A stretch of DNA of 37,681 nucleotides from assembly GCA_023460955.1 (NCBI GenBank), contig JAEWOH010000020.1, forward strand, positions 1 through 37,681, in the 5' to 3' direction. Shown in pieces: positions 30,525 to 37,681 of the stretch. The DNA is from Bacillota bacterium. Lineage in GTDB: Bacteria > Bacillota > Clostridia > Acetivibrionales > DSM-1351. The notes under the pieces are model-generated. The model ran no database searches and had not been told where the DNA came from. It saw nothing but the letters and a program-made list of their open reading frames with translations. The first letter of the stretch is position 1. Every line of letters begins with the position of its first letter. The translations under genes were made by a program, and so were the position numbers.

Positions 30525-30573
30525 AAGGGACAACTGCCTGGAAAATAAATTTCATTCACCGCAACTGTCCCTT
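30525..30573 (-). terminator. Terminator after the histidine phosphatase gene
   Basis: AAGGGACA (complement arms 30525-30532 and 30566-30573) forms an 8-bp stem extended by CAGTT/AACTG-like pairs around a 33-base loop. On the minus strand TTTTTG follows. It separates the pstC-pstA-phosphatase transcript from pstS. Confidence 0.65.
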
Positions 30574-30602
30574 ACTAGTTATTTACATTTAATTTGCAGC
30601 AT

Positions 30603-31199
30603 TTATGCTAAATGCTTTGTACTGTTCAAGAAAACTATCTGTCTGTTACCAGGTGAAACTCTCCACAAATGTATGCCGGTATCCGCTGTATGAATACTTA
30701 CATTAGTATTTAGCGGGAGTTCAAGAAAGCATCTGAAGAGCATATTAATCATATTTCCATGCGAAACAACTGCTACCCTTTTATTAGCAGGAAATCCATG
30801 AACTATTTTAGAGAAAATGGCTTCAGCTCTTGCTCTGAATTCAATTAATGTCTCTTGTTCATAAAAGCTCTCGTGTGGTTTTTTATCCTTGGGTAAAGGG
30901 AATCTTTTATCCGCTTCCTCAAGTGTCAGTCCGGCTACAAGGCCATTATTAAATTCCATCAATTCCTCCGAGAATTGCAGTTGAAGCTTAACCCGGCTTC
31001 CCAATATTTCTGCCGTCTGTTTTGCTCTTTTTAATGTACTGCTTAGTATATAATCCGGCTTATAATTATTATTTACCCAATCAGCCATTGACCTTGCCTG
31101 AATCTTCCCTAAATCTGTCAGCTCAAAATCAGCTCTTCCTTCCAATCGTTTCAAAATATCAGCTTCTGACTGACCATGCCGTATAATAAGTAATTCCAT
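30603..31199 (-). CDS. Histidine phosphatase family protein
   Basis: 198 residues with the phosphoglycerate-mutase-like fold. The phospho-acceptor RHG lies in LLIIRHGQSEAD (H8). ELTDLGKIQARSMADW, SSTLKRAKQTAEILG, LMEFNNGLVAGLTLEEA and the second catalytic histidine in VVSHGNMINMLF are all present. It resembles CobC/GpmB-type broad-specificity phosphatases rather than glycolytic mutase, with no sign of the larger mutase insertions. The frame can begin earlier with a GTG inside GGAGGTGG; the ATG at 31199 with GGAGG eight bases upstream is better. It follows pstA with no terminator, so it should be induced on phosphate starvation. The substrate is unknown. Confidence 0.9.
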   Translation of the reverse strand: MELLIIRHGQSEADILKRLEGRADFELTDLGKIQARSMADWVNNNYKPDYILSSTLKRAKQTAEILGSRVKLQLQFSEELMEFNNGLVAGLTLEEADKRFPLPKDKKPHESFYEQETLIEFRARAEAIFSKIVHGFPANKRVAVVSHGNMINMLFRCFLELPLNTNVSIHTADTGIHLWRVSPGNRQIVFLNSTKHLA

Positions 31200-31273
31200 G
31201 ACTACCACCTCCACAAACTATAATATCGGAATATTTATTACATTTGCTGAGGTTAATTGTAAATTTCTTACTG

Positions 31274-32128
31274 TTACTCCATTGATCTTTGATATTTGTT
31301 TCTAAGTACTATTGCTATAGCATTTGTTGTAAGAAGTATTGCCAGAAGTACGATAATACCTGCTGCGGCCAGATCTTTAAAATCCTCTTTCGGGAGTCCC
31401 ATCCAGTAGTATATCTGAAGCGGGAGTGCTGTAAAGACTGAAAAAATACTGTCAGGTAATTTTGAAACATAAGTTGCCGCACCGACCATCAAAAGAGGCG
31501 CGCTTTCACCTAAGGCTCTGGATACTGAAAGGATAACCCCTGTAAATATCCCCGGCAGAGCCGCGGGTATCACAATTTTTCTGATTGTTTGCCATTTAGT
31601 AGCTCCCAAAGCATAGGAACCATGCCTTAAGTATTGAGGGACTGCCTTAATTGCCTCCTGTGATGAAACAATAACAATAGGAAGTACAACAAGAGACATT
31701 GTCAGAGCACCGGACAATATACTTTTACCCAGGCCCAATGTCCTTACAAAGACAGCCAGACCAAGCAGTCCGTACACAATCGACGGTGTTCCTGAAAGAT
31801 TTGATATATTTACTTTAATAAACTTTGTTATACGATTGTTTTTTGCATATTCTTCAAGATAAACAGCAGTTCCCAATCCTATCGGCACAGCAAACAATAT
31901 TGTGAGTAATATAATATTTATGCTCCCTACAATCCCGGGCAAAATTCCAGCCTTTCTTGGAAACCTTGACGGAAAGTTTGTAAAAAACGTTTTAGTGAGA
32001 AAAGGAACTCCCCTTTTAATTATATCTATCAGCAAGATGGCTAAAACTACAATTCCAATCAACGTTATACAAAAAATCACACCGTGGAATATCGAATTTT
32101 TAAGTTTTCTATATCTAACTTGATTCAT
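31274..32128 (-). CDS. pstA: Phosphate ABC transporter permease PstA
   Basis: 284 residues and six membrane helices of the MetI-type permease fold. Features seen: an N-terminal TM (about 16-38), TKTFFTNFPSRFPRKAGILPGIVGSI, GLGTAVYLEEYAKNNR, GTPSIVYGLLGLAVFV and, in the cytosolic loop that contacts the ATPase, ALGATKWQTIRKIVIPAALPGIFTGVILSVSRALGESAPLL (EAA motif with the conserved G-x9-I-x-L-P). These identify PstA rather than PstC by the YLEEYA and ESAPL endings. GGAGG is six bases before the ATG. It lies 59 bases after pstC with no terminator between. Confidence 0.95.
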   Translation of the reverse strand: MNQVRYRKLKNSIFHGVIFCITLIGIVVLAILLIDIIKRGVPFLTKTFFTNFPSRFPRKAGILPGIVGSINIILLTILFAVPIGLGTAVYLEEYAKNNRITKFIKVNISNLSGTPSIVYGLLGLAVFVRTLGLGKSILSGALTMSLVVLPIVIVSSQEAIKAVPQYLRHGSYALGATKWQTIRKIVIPAALPGIFTGVILSVSRALGESAPLLMVGAATYVSKLPDSIFSVFTALPLQIYYWMGLPKEDFKDLAAAGIIVLLAILLTTNAIAIVLRNKYQRSME

Positions 32129-32187
32129 ATTACCTCCAACTTACGCGCAAAGCACGTCCACAATTAGTAATACCTGAGTATTTATAA

Positions 32188-33120
32188 TTAATATTCCTTC
32201 CTGTACTTATCAACCAAATAGTGGGAAAGAATATTAAGTCCAAGAGTTATAAGGAACAACAACAAGCCAACAGCAAAAAGTGAATAATATCCCACAGTTC
32301 CATGAGGATTATCTCCCTGACTAGCCTGAACGATAAAAGATGTCATGGTTTGTACACTCTGAAGGGGATTAAAAGTAAGATTAGGTCTGGCACCGGCTGC
32401 AATAGTTACAATCATTGTTTCACCAATAGCTCTTGAGATAGCTAAAACGAATGATGCGGATATTCCCGAAATGGCTGCAGGAACCACTACCCTAAGTGAG
32501 GTTTCCATTTTTGTGGACCCTAATGCCAAAGCTCCCTGCCTTAAGCTATCAGGTACTGCTCTTAAAGCATCTTCACTAAGAGAGGATACCAGAGGAATAG
32601 TCATAACACCAACTGCTATACTTGCACTTAAAGCATTAAAAATTTCAGTTTGTGGTATAAAACTTTTTAAGAACGGCGTTATTGCCGTCAAAGCAAAATA
32701 TCCAAAGACGATAGAGGGTATTCCTGCAAGTATCTCCAGAATAGGCTTTATAATTTTTCTAACCTTTTTATTTGCGTATTCGCTAAGGTATATAGCGGTT
32801 AATAGCCCAATTGGTATTGATATAACTGCTGATATTAATGTAATTAGTAATGTTCCGCTAACAAGGGGAAGAACCCCAAACTGAGGATCATTGAAAAGAG
32901 GTGTCCATACCTTTCCAAGCAAAAAATCCTTTAAGGGTATTTCTGTAAAAAACCCGATTGAATCTCTAAGAAGCGAAATGATTATACCTAGAGTTGTCAA
33001 TATTGTTATAATTGCAAATAAGAAAAAAATATTTTTTGCAACTGTATTCGAAAGCTTCATTCTTTTTATTCTTGTGTTAAAAGTTTTTATATCCTTACTC
33101 ACATTTCCACTTTGATTCAT
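32188..33120 (-). CDS. pstC: Phosphate ABC transporter permease PstC
   Basis: About 310 residues with six membrane helices. It has the PstC layout: a first TM (about 30-50), KDFLLGKVWTPLFNDPQFGVLPLVSGTLLITLISA, LLTAIYLSEYANKK, AGIPSIVFGYFAL, then the EAA loop ALGSTKMETSLRVVVPAAISGISASFVLAISRAIGETM. The frame opens at a GTG at 33138, but AAGGAGG eight bases before the ATG at 33120 makes that the start. It is the first gene of a leftward operon (pstC-pstA-phosphatase). Its promoter carries three perfect TTAACA repeats. Confidence 0.95.
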   Translation of the reverse strand: MNQSGNVSKDIKTFNTRIKRMKLSNTVAKNIFFLFAIITILTTLGIIISLLRDSIGFFTEIPLKDFLLGKVWTPLFNDPQFGVLPLVSGTLLITLISAVISIPIGLLTAIYLSEYANKKVRKIIKPILEILAGIPSIVFGYFALTAITPFLKSFIPQTEIFNALSASIAVGVMTIPLVSSLSEDALRAVPDSLRQGALALGSTKMETSLRVVVPAAISGISASFVLAISRAIGETMIVTIAAGARPNLTFNPLQSVQTMTSFIVQASQGDNPHGTVGYYSLFAVGLLLFLITLGLNILSHYLVDKYRKEY

Positions 33121-33161
33121 AGGTGAGCCCTCCTTCACAACTTCATAATAACACTATTGAT

Positions 33162-33210
33162 ATAATGCAAAAAGTAAACTGCTGTTAAAGAAATGTTAAT
33201 AACATGTTAA
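33162..33210 (-). promoter_or_regulatory. PhoP box and promoter of pstC-pstA
   Basis: On the minus strand TTAACA occurs three times with exactly five bases between, at 33183-33188, 33194-33199 and 33205-33210. CATTAT (33162-33167) is a suitable -10, placing the repeats at about -28 to -55. This matches the TTAACA-N5 arrangement known for Bacillus PhoP. From 33211 to 33366 there is no gene. Confidence 0.85.
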
Positions 33211-33366
33211 GTAAATCAAAATACATTAATATTTTTATCCAAACATAATTAAAATATCGTTTTTACGTGATAAGAGTAATTTACCATTTTAGTGCAAATA
33301 ATATTAAAACTTACTTTAGTATTTGAATTGCTAAAAACAAAAATCGATCATCAGTGTTTTTAATTA

Positions 33367-33420
33367 TTAACATCAAGTTAACACGAAATTAAACCATCTT
33401 TAAAAAAGTATTGATATGAT
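33367..33420 (+). promoter_or_regulatory. PhoP box and promoter of pstB-phoU-phoP-phoR
   Basis: TTAACA at 33367 and 33378, TTAAAC at 33389 and TTAAAA at 33400: four units at exactly 11 bases. TATGAT (33415-33420) follows as -10, so the array covers about -60 to -22, the textbook position for PhoP activation. RNA would start near 33427, leaving a leader of some 30 bases. Confidence 0.85.
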
Positions 33421-33457
33421 AAAACCAACCTAATAAAATTTGATGAGGATTAAAGCT

Positions 33458-34216
33458 ATGACAAATGATTATAGAATCACAACAAAAAATTTAAATCTAT
33501 ATTATGGTGAGCTTCAGGCCCTAAAAGGAGTATCAATAGAAATTCCCAGCAATCAGGTCACAGCATTTATAGGCCCTTCAGGCTGTGGAAAGTCAACTTT
33601 TCTGAAGACCTTAAACAGAATGAATGACCTCATTCCAAACGTTAAAATAACCGGGGATGTGTACTTTGACGGTTTGAATGTTTATAAAGAGTATGATATA
33701 GTTGAGTTAAGAAAAAATGTAGGAATGGTTTTCCAAAAGCCCAACCCCTTCCCCATGTCAATATATGATAACATAGCATATGGACCTCGTATTCATGGTA
33801 TAAAATCCAAATCGAAGTTGGATGATATTGTTGAAAAGAGTTTGAGAAACAGTGCCTTATGGGATGAGGTTAAAGACCGATTGAAACAGAATGCTTTGGG
33901 GCTTTCAGGCGGACAGCAGCAGCGACTGTGTATTGCAAGGGTCTTAGCTGTCGAACCTGAAGTCGTTTTAATGGATGAACCCACTTCGGCACTGGATCCT
34001 ATTTCAACGCTCAAAATTGAAGATTTAATTGAAGAATTGAAGAAAAACTACACAATAATAATTGTTACTCATAATATGCAGCAGGCAGCAAGAATATCCG
34101 ATTTAACTGCATTTTTTCTTCATGGCGAGGTAGTTGAATTCGGTAATACCAATCAGCTTTTCAGTAACCCAAGGGATAAGAGAACTGAAGATTATATTAC
34201 AGGAAGATTTGGATAA
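33458..34216 (+). CDS. pstB: Phosphate ABC transporter ATP-binding protein PstB
   Basis: 252 residues; the ATPase that powers PstC-PstA. Walker A is GPSGCGKST, the PstB-typical TLNRMNDL follows it, the Q-loop is MVFQKPNPFPMSIYDNIAYG, the signature is LSGGQQQRLCIARVLA, Walker B is VVLMDEPTSALDP and the switch histidine is in VTHNMQQA. A TTG start at 33440 would give six extra residues, but the ATG at 33458 has GAGG nine bases upstream and fits family starts. First gene of the rightward operon, directly behind the Pho promoter and facing away from pstC. The split of the Pst transporter across two divergent operons is unusual. Confidence 0.96.
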   Translation: MTNDYRITTKNLNLYYGELQALKGVSIEIPSNQVTAFIGPSGCGKSTFLKTLNRMNDLIPNVKITGDVYFDGLNVYKEYDIVELRKNVGMVFQKPNPFPMSIYDNIAYGPRIHGIKSKSKLDDIVEKSLRNSALWDEVKDRLKQNALGLSGGQQQRLCIARVLAVEPEVVLMDEPTSALDPISTLKIEDLIEELKKNYTIIIVTHNMQQAARISDLTAFFLHGEVVEFGNTNQLFSNPRDKRTEDYITGRFG

Positions 34217-34228
34217 GAGGTGACATAA

Positions 34229-34894
34229 ATGGTTAGAAACTCGTTTGATAAAGAACTTGAAAATTTGCATGACCTGATGGTTAAAATGTCAGGATTAGTT
34301 GAGGAATCCATTGAAAACTCTATTCTGGCATTAAAGAAGCAGGATATTGAGCTGGCGAAAAAGGTTTATCATAGTGATGATGAGGTTGATGAACTTGAAG
34401 GAAAAATCGAGAAAATTTGTCTTAACCTCATAGCTCGACAGCAGCCTCTGGCTAAGGATCTCAGAACAATAAGCACAGCACTAAAAATAATTACCGATTT
34501 GGAACGTATAGCAGACCATGCAGCGGATATTGCAGAACTTACAATTAGAATGTCTGACATGAAATACGTTAAGCCTTTGGTGGATATACCAAATATGGCT
34601 GAACTTGCCAAGAAAATGGTAATAAGATCAATAGATTCATATATCAAGCAGGATATAGTGCTTGCAAAAGAGGTCTGTGACGCTGATGATGAGGTAGATG
34701 ATCTTTTCTCAAAAATAGTACTTGAGCTGATCAATATAATGAAAAACAACCCCGAAACCGTAGAACAGGCTACAGATTTTATGTTTATCGTAAAATACCT
34801 TGAACGAATTGGAGATCATGCAACTAATATCGCTGAATGGGTAGTCTTTAATGTAACAGGTTCCCATGATCATCTCGCCAGAAAGCTGGACTAA
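34229..34894 (+). CDS. phoU: Phosphate transport system regulatory protein PhoU
   Basis: 221 residues in two similar three-helix repeats: LHDLMVKMSGLVEESIENSILALKKQD, then LARQQPLAKDL-like LIARQQPLAKDLRTISTALKIITDLERIADHAADIAE, and the second half ending KYLERIGDHATNIAEWVVF. The E-R-I-x-D-H-A metal-binding signature occurs in both halves. PhoU links the Pst transporter to the kinase PhoR, keeping it off when phosphate is plentiful. GAGGTGA stands before the ATG, 12 bases after pstB. It is followed by phoP after 16 bases. Confidence 0.96.
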   Translation: MVRNSFDKELENLHDLMVKMSGLVEESIENSILALKKQDIELAKKVYHSDDEVDELEGKIEKICLNLIARQQPLAKDLRTISTALKIITDLERIADHAADIAELTIRMSDMKYVKPLVDIPNMAELAKKMVIRSIDSYIKQDIVLAKEVCDADDEVDDLFSKIVLELINIMKNNPETVEQATDFMFIVKYLERIGDHATNIAEWVVFNVTGSHDHLARKLD

Positions 34895-34910
34895 TTAGAG
34901 AGGTAGTAAT

Positions 34911-35630
34911 ATGTCAAAACAATCAATTTTTGTTGTTGAAGATGAAATGCATATACAGCAGTTGATAAAATATAACCTTGAAGCCAACGGCTTTAAGGTT
35001 ACAGTTTTTGATAACGGAGAAGATCTTGTAGCTCATACTCATGAAGCAATTCCTTCCCTGTTCATTCTGGATATAATGCTCCCAGGAATAGACGGTCTGG
35101 AAGTATGCCGTCAGCTGCGTCAGAATCCTGGGACCAAAAATGTACCTATTATAATGTTAACAGCTAAAAGTGAGGAGTTTGACAAGGTCCTTGGTTTAGA
35201 ACTGGGTGCTGACGACTATATAACCAAGCCCTTCAGCGTAAGAGAGCTATTGGCCAGAATCAAAGCCCTCTTCAGAAGAATCAATTCCTCTACCGAACCT
35301 AAGGTGGACATAATAACTCACGCAGATATAACAATCGATTGCACAAGGCGCGAAGTATATAAGGGAGATCGGCTTATTGAAATGCCGCTAAAGGAATTTG
35401 AACTGCTTAAAATGTTGGTACTTAATAAAGGCAAGGTATTATCAAGAGAACACCTGCTTGACAAAATTTGGGGCTTTGATTATTATGGTGAGACAAGAAC
35501 GGTAGATGTCCATATTAGGTATTTACGCCAAAAAATTGAGGACAACGATGAAACCCCTACACTAATTGAAACAATAAGAGGTATCGGTTACAGATTTAAC
35601 GACAAGTCTTCATCTGCAAATACAAAATAA
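34911..35630 (+). CDS. phoP: Response regulator PhoP/PhoB, OmpR family
   Basis: 239 residues. The receiver has VVEDEMH (acid pair at 10-11), phospho-aspartate D54 in ILDIMLPGIDG, T84 in MLTAKS and K106 in YITKPFS. A winged helix of the OmpR type fills about 135-230 (LKEFELLKMLVLNKGKVLSREHLLDKIWGFDYYGETRTVDVHIRYLRQKIE, then TIRGIGYRF). It is the probable binder of the TTAACA arrays in this window. GAGAGG precedes the ATG. Its operon partners phoU and phoR make the phosphate role clear. The name phoP follows Firmicute usage; phoB is the proteobacterial equivalent. Confidence 0.95.
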   Translation: MSKQSIFVVEDEMHIQQLIKYNLEANGFKVTVFDNGEDLVAHTHEAIPSLFILDIMLPGIDGLEVCRQLRQNPGTKNVPIIMLTAKSEEFDKVLGLELGADDYITKPFSVRELLARIKALFRRINSSTEPKVDIITHADITIDCTRREVYKGDRLIEMPLKEFELLKMLVLNKGKVLSREHLLDKIWGFDYYGETRTVDVHIRYLRQKIEDNDETPTLIETIRGIGYRFNDKSSSANTK

Positions 35631-35662
35631 GTTACATATGCACTCCACAGGAGGTGCTGCAA

Positions 35663-37459
35663 TTGAAGCATAGAATCGTAAAATACACAATATTTCTGGT
35701 TATATTGGCAATAACCATCACCGGAATATTTAACTCGGCACTTGCAAGATATTTTTATAGGTACGAGGTACAGAACAGCCTGGAAAACACGGCTGTTCTT
35801 TTAGCGCATCAAATCAAGGAAGAAATAGAGTTCAAGAAGTATCTGGACTATAACAAGCTGGCTAAATCATATGCAGCTCTTTTAAATGAGAAATCAATCT
35901 CCGAACAGAACTTTTCCCTCCTTACAAGAATAACCATAATTGATTACAGCGGAAAAGTTTTAGGAGAATCAGATTCTGACTTAATCAGCATGCAAAACCA
36001 TTTAGACAGAAAAGAAGTTAAAGAAGCAATTGAAGGTAAAATGGGTATGGACCAACGTTTCAGTGAAACATTAAAGCTTACATATCTATACGTTGCAGTC
36101 CCTATTAAAGAATACAATACTATAGTAAGGGTATCTGTACCCCTATATCAGATTAATTCCATAAACAAGGCCTTTTTCTTATACACGATCATAGGTATTT
36201 TAGTTGGATTACTTCTTACAGTCCTTATCTCAATACAGCTTTCCAAATTAGTTACCGAACCAATACAGCTTCTGATTAACACCTCCAAGGAGATTGCCGG
36301 CGGCAATTATAAAAAGAGGGTTAATATTCCTTTAAACGACGAAATAGGGCAATTAGCCAGTACTTTTAACGAAATGGCTGATAAGCTGGATTATACACTT
36401 TCGGGAATCATGAGCAAAAACTTAAGAGTCGATACTGTAATAAACAGTATGAGGGATGGAATTATAGCTGTAGATACCGAATATAAAATTCTTATAATCA
36501 ATACTATTGCCTGCGATATATTTGGAGTTAAGCATGGACCTGGAATTATAGGCAAAAATCTAATACAGATTACCAGAAATGCAAAAGTTAATTCCCTATT
36601 GATTGAAACCATAACTAAAAATTCAGCTTTAACAGATGAGATAATAATGTTCTCTCCAGCTTCCAGTTCAGATAAAATATATAAAATCTATACAAACCCT
36701 ATAAAAAATGCGGACAACGTCAATTATATGAATTCCGGCGGAGTTATAACCCTACATGATGTCACTTCAGTTAAAAAGCTTGAGCAGATACGGACGGAAT
36801 TTGTATCTAATGTAACACATGAACTTAAAACTCCCCTCACCTCAATCAGAGGTTTTGTTGAAACCCTAAGAAACGGAGCTATTGAAGATTCCTCAGTAGC
36901 TACAAAGTTTTTGGAAATAATTGATATTGAGGCTGAACGTCTTCATACACTCATTAACGATATTTTGCAGCTTTCAGAAATAGAAGGAATGAGGAAGGAC
37001 GAGAATATAAAAGAAAATAAGCTTACTACTATTATTAATGAAGTAGTTCTAATACTTGAAGCTTCTGCTCAAAAAAAGGGAGTCCGGCTTGAGGTACAAG
37101 CAGATGAAAGTATTAACCTGCTTGTAAACAGAAACAGAATTAAACAAATGCTCATTAATTTGGTGGATAATGCCATTAAATACAATGTCGAAAATGGAAC
37201 TGTCTATATTAAGGCAAGTAAATCCAGCGGCAAAACCTATATATCTGTAAAAGATACCGGCATTGGTATATCTGAAAAGCATCATTCCAGAATATTTGAA
37301 AGGTTCTACAGGGTTGACAAGGGTCGTTCTAGAAATATGGGTGGAACTGGGTTGGGGCTTTCAATAGTGAAACATATTGTCAACCTTTACAATGGAGATA
37401 TCCGTGTAGTCAGCCAGCAGGGCCAGGGCACAGAATTTATTATTCAGCTGCCACTGTAG
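35663..37459 (+). CDS. phoR: Phosphate regulon sensor histidine kinase PhoR
   Basis: 598 residues. TM1 lies near 9-27, an extracellular segment of about 140 residues follows, and TM2 lies at about 170-192. HAMP (about 195-245), PAS (about 255-365) and the HisKA dimerisation helix follow, with phospho-histidine in FVSNVTHELKTPLTSIRG (H386). HATPase_c completes it: NRIKQMLINLVDNAIKY (N box), DTGIGIS (G1) and GGTGLGLSIV (G2). The long outer loop distinguishes it from the short E. coli PhoR and matches the Firmicute form. The frame allows a GTG at 35654, but AGGAGG overlaps that codon and lies eight bases before the TTG at 35663, so TTG is the likely start. Confidence 0.94.
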   Translation: MKHRIVKYTIFLVILAITITGIFNSALARYFYRYEVQNSLENTAVLLAHQIKEEIEFKKYLDYNKLAKSYAALLNEKSISEQNFSLLTRITIIDYSGKVLGESDSDLISMQNHLDRKEVKEAIEGKMGMDQRFSETLKLTYLYVAVPIKEYNTIVRVSVPLYQINSINKAFFLYTIIGILVGLLLTVLISIQLSKLVTEPIQLLINTSKEIAGGNYKKRVNIPLNDEIGQLASTFNEMADKLDYTLSGIMSKNLRVDTVINSMRDGIIAVDTEYKILIINTIACDIFGVKHGPGIIGKNLIQITRNAKVNSLLIETITKNSALTDEIIMFSPASSSDKIYKIYTNPIKNADNVNYMNSGGVITLHDVTSVKKLEQIRTEFVSNVTHELKTPLTSIRGFVETLRNGAIEDSSVATKFLEIIDIEAERLHTLINDILQLSEIEGMRKDENIKENKLTTIINEVVLILEASAQKKGVRLEVQADESINLLVNRNRIKQMLINLVDNAIKYNVENGTVYIKASKSSGKTYISVKDTGIGISEKHHSRIFERFYRVDKGRSRNMGGTGLGLSIVKHIVNLYNGDIRVVSQQGQGTEFIIQLPL

Positions 37460-37512
37460 TTCAGAAGTAGTTCAAGAGTTAGTAGCTCAGGAGATAGTAG
37501 TTCAGGAGATTA
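37456..37512. repeat. 15-bp tandem repeats after phoR
   Basis: Units beginning GTAG(T/C)TCA(A/G)GAG start at 37467, 37482 and 37497, exactly 15 bases apart, with a partial unit at 37456. The first partial copy overlaps the phoR stop codon. The unit length is a multiple of three, but there is no open frame through it. I see no gene between here and 37584. Confidence 0.7.
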
Positions 37513-37584
37513 GCTGGCTGTCAGTTGTTAAGCAGGACTGTAGCTAAGAAAATGAATCTGAATATACACCAGTACAACAAAAAA

Positions 37585-37681
37585 GGCTCTATGTCAATAG
37601 TTGGGGTAGAATAGTAAACTGAATTTTAATCGGAGGGCCAGTCGCGTTAATTTGTGGCTGGCTCTCTATTCTTATGTAGGG
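37585..37681 (+). mobile_element. Possible left end of an insertion sequence (ISL3-like)
   Basis: From GGCTCTATGTCAATAGTTGG the sequence looks like the terminal inverted repeat of ISL3-type elements as I remember them, followed by a hairpin GAGGGCCAG/CTGGCTCTC (37633-37641 with 37658-37666). The window ends before any transposase frame, so this cannot be confirmed here. Confidence 0.3.

Overview
The window reads as chromosomal DNA of a low-GC, endospore-forming member of the Clostridia. Pointers are AT-rich intergenic DNA, strong GGAGG ribosome binding sites with some TTG/GTG starts, T-box leaders on aminoacyl-tRNA synthetase genes, small spore-coat-like proteins, a DUF421/DUF4363 pair and a PhoP/PhoR system with Bacillus-type TTAACA boxes. 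An anaerobic cellulolytic clostridium of the Ruminiclostridium type would fit, but that is an inference from general resemblance, not a match. Nearly all genes are recognisable core or regulatory genes. I found no phage, CRISPR, toxin-antitoxin or secondary-metabolite locus, and no clear new multi-gene system.

Layout. (1) 1-2 kb: DAHP synthase, then an unrecognised small protein on the other strand. (2) 1.7-7.6 kb, minus strand: ECF sigma factor, membrane anti-sigma factor with a DUF4349-like tail, DNA polymerase I, dephospho-CoA kinase and a lytic transglycosylase in one compact run. (3) 7.6-9.7 kb: a receiver-only response regulator abuts a MurA gene cut off after about 120 codons. Behind it lie a structured leader, a 100-bp foldback repeat and two spore-coat-like genes. 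(4) 9.7-14.1 kb: a TrkH/KtrB potassium channel subunit, tyrS with a T-box, and two tandem TrkA proteins. (5) 14.4-16.6 kb: DUF421 and DUF4363 proteins, then a CaCA-type cation exchanger. (6) 16.7-25.1 kb, minus strand: tRNA-Val(GAC), a membrane protein, an SDR reductase, DJ-1/PfpI, YkgJ-like, CYTH, YqeY, ribosomal protein S21, HIT, alaS with a T-box, and a HAD phosphatase. (7) 25.4-29.3 kb: argJ, then cheW facing a chemoreceptor gene. (8) 29.4-37.5 kb: a phosphate-starvation locus. (9) 37.46-37.68 kb: short tandem repeats and a possible insertion-sequence end.

The phosphate locus is the best-organised part. pstC-pstA-histidine phosphatase runs left and pstB-phoU-phoP-phoR runs right from one 340-bp control region. 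That region carries two separate arrays of TTAACA-like hexamers at exactly 11-bp period, one per direction, each at the expected distance from a -10 element. pstS, at the far left, is a separate unit with its own terminator upstream and its own four-repeat array. A fourth, weaker array precedes the receiver-only regulator at 7806. The sensor kinase and regulator would thus control their own operon and the transporter.

Several gene starts were set inside the longest open frame on ribosome-binding-site evidence (hypothetical 1257-1613, coaE, murA fragment, trkH, DJ-1, HIT, alaS, argJ, cheW, histidine phosphatase, pstC, pstB, phoR). rpsU (58 codons) was read directly from the sequence. All function calls rest on recognising motifs by eye; no database search was run.
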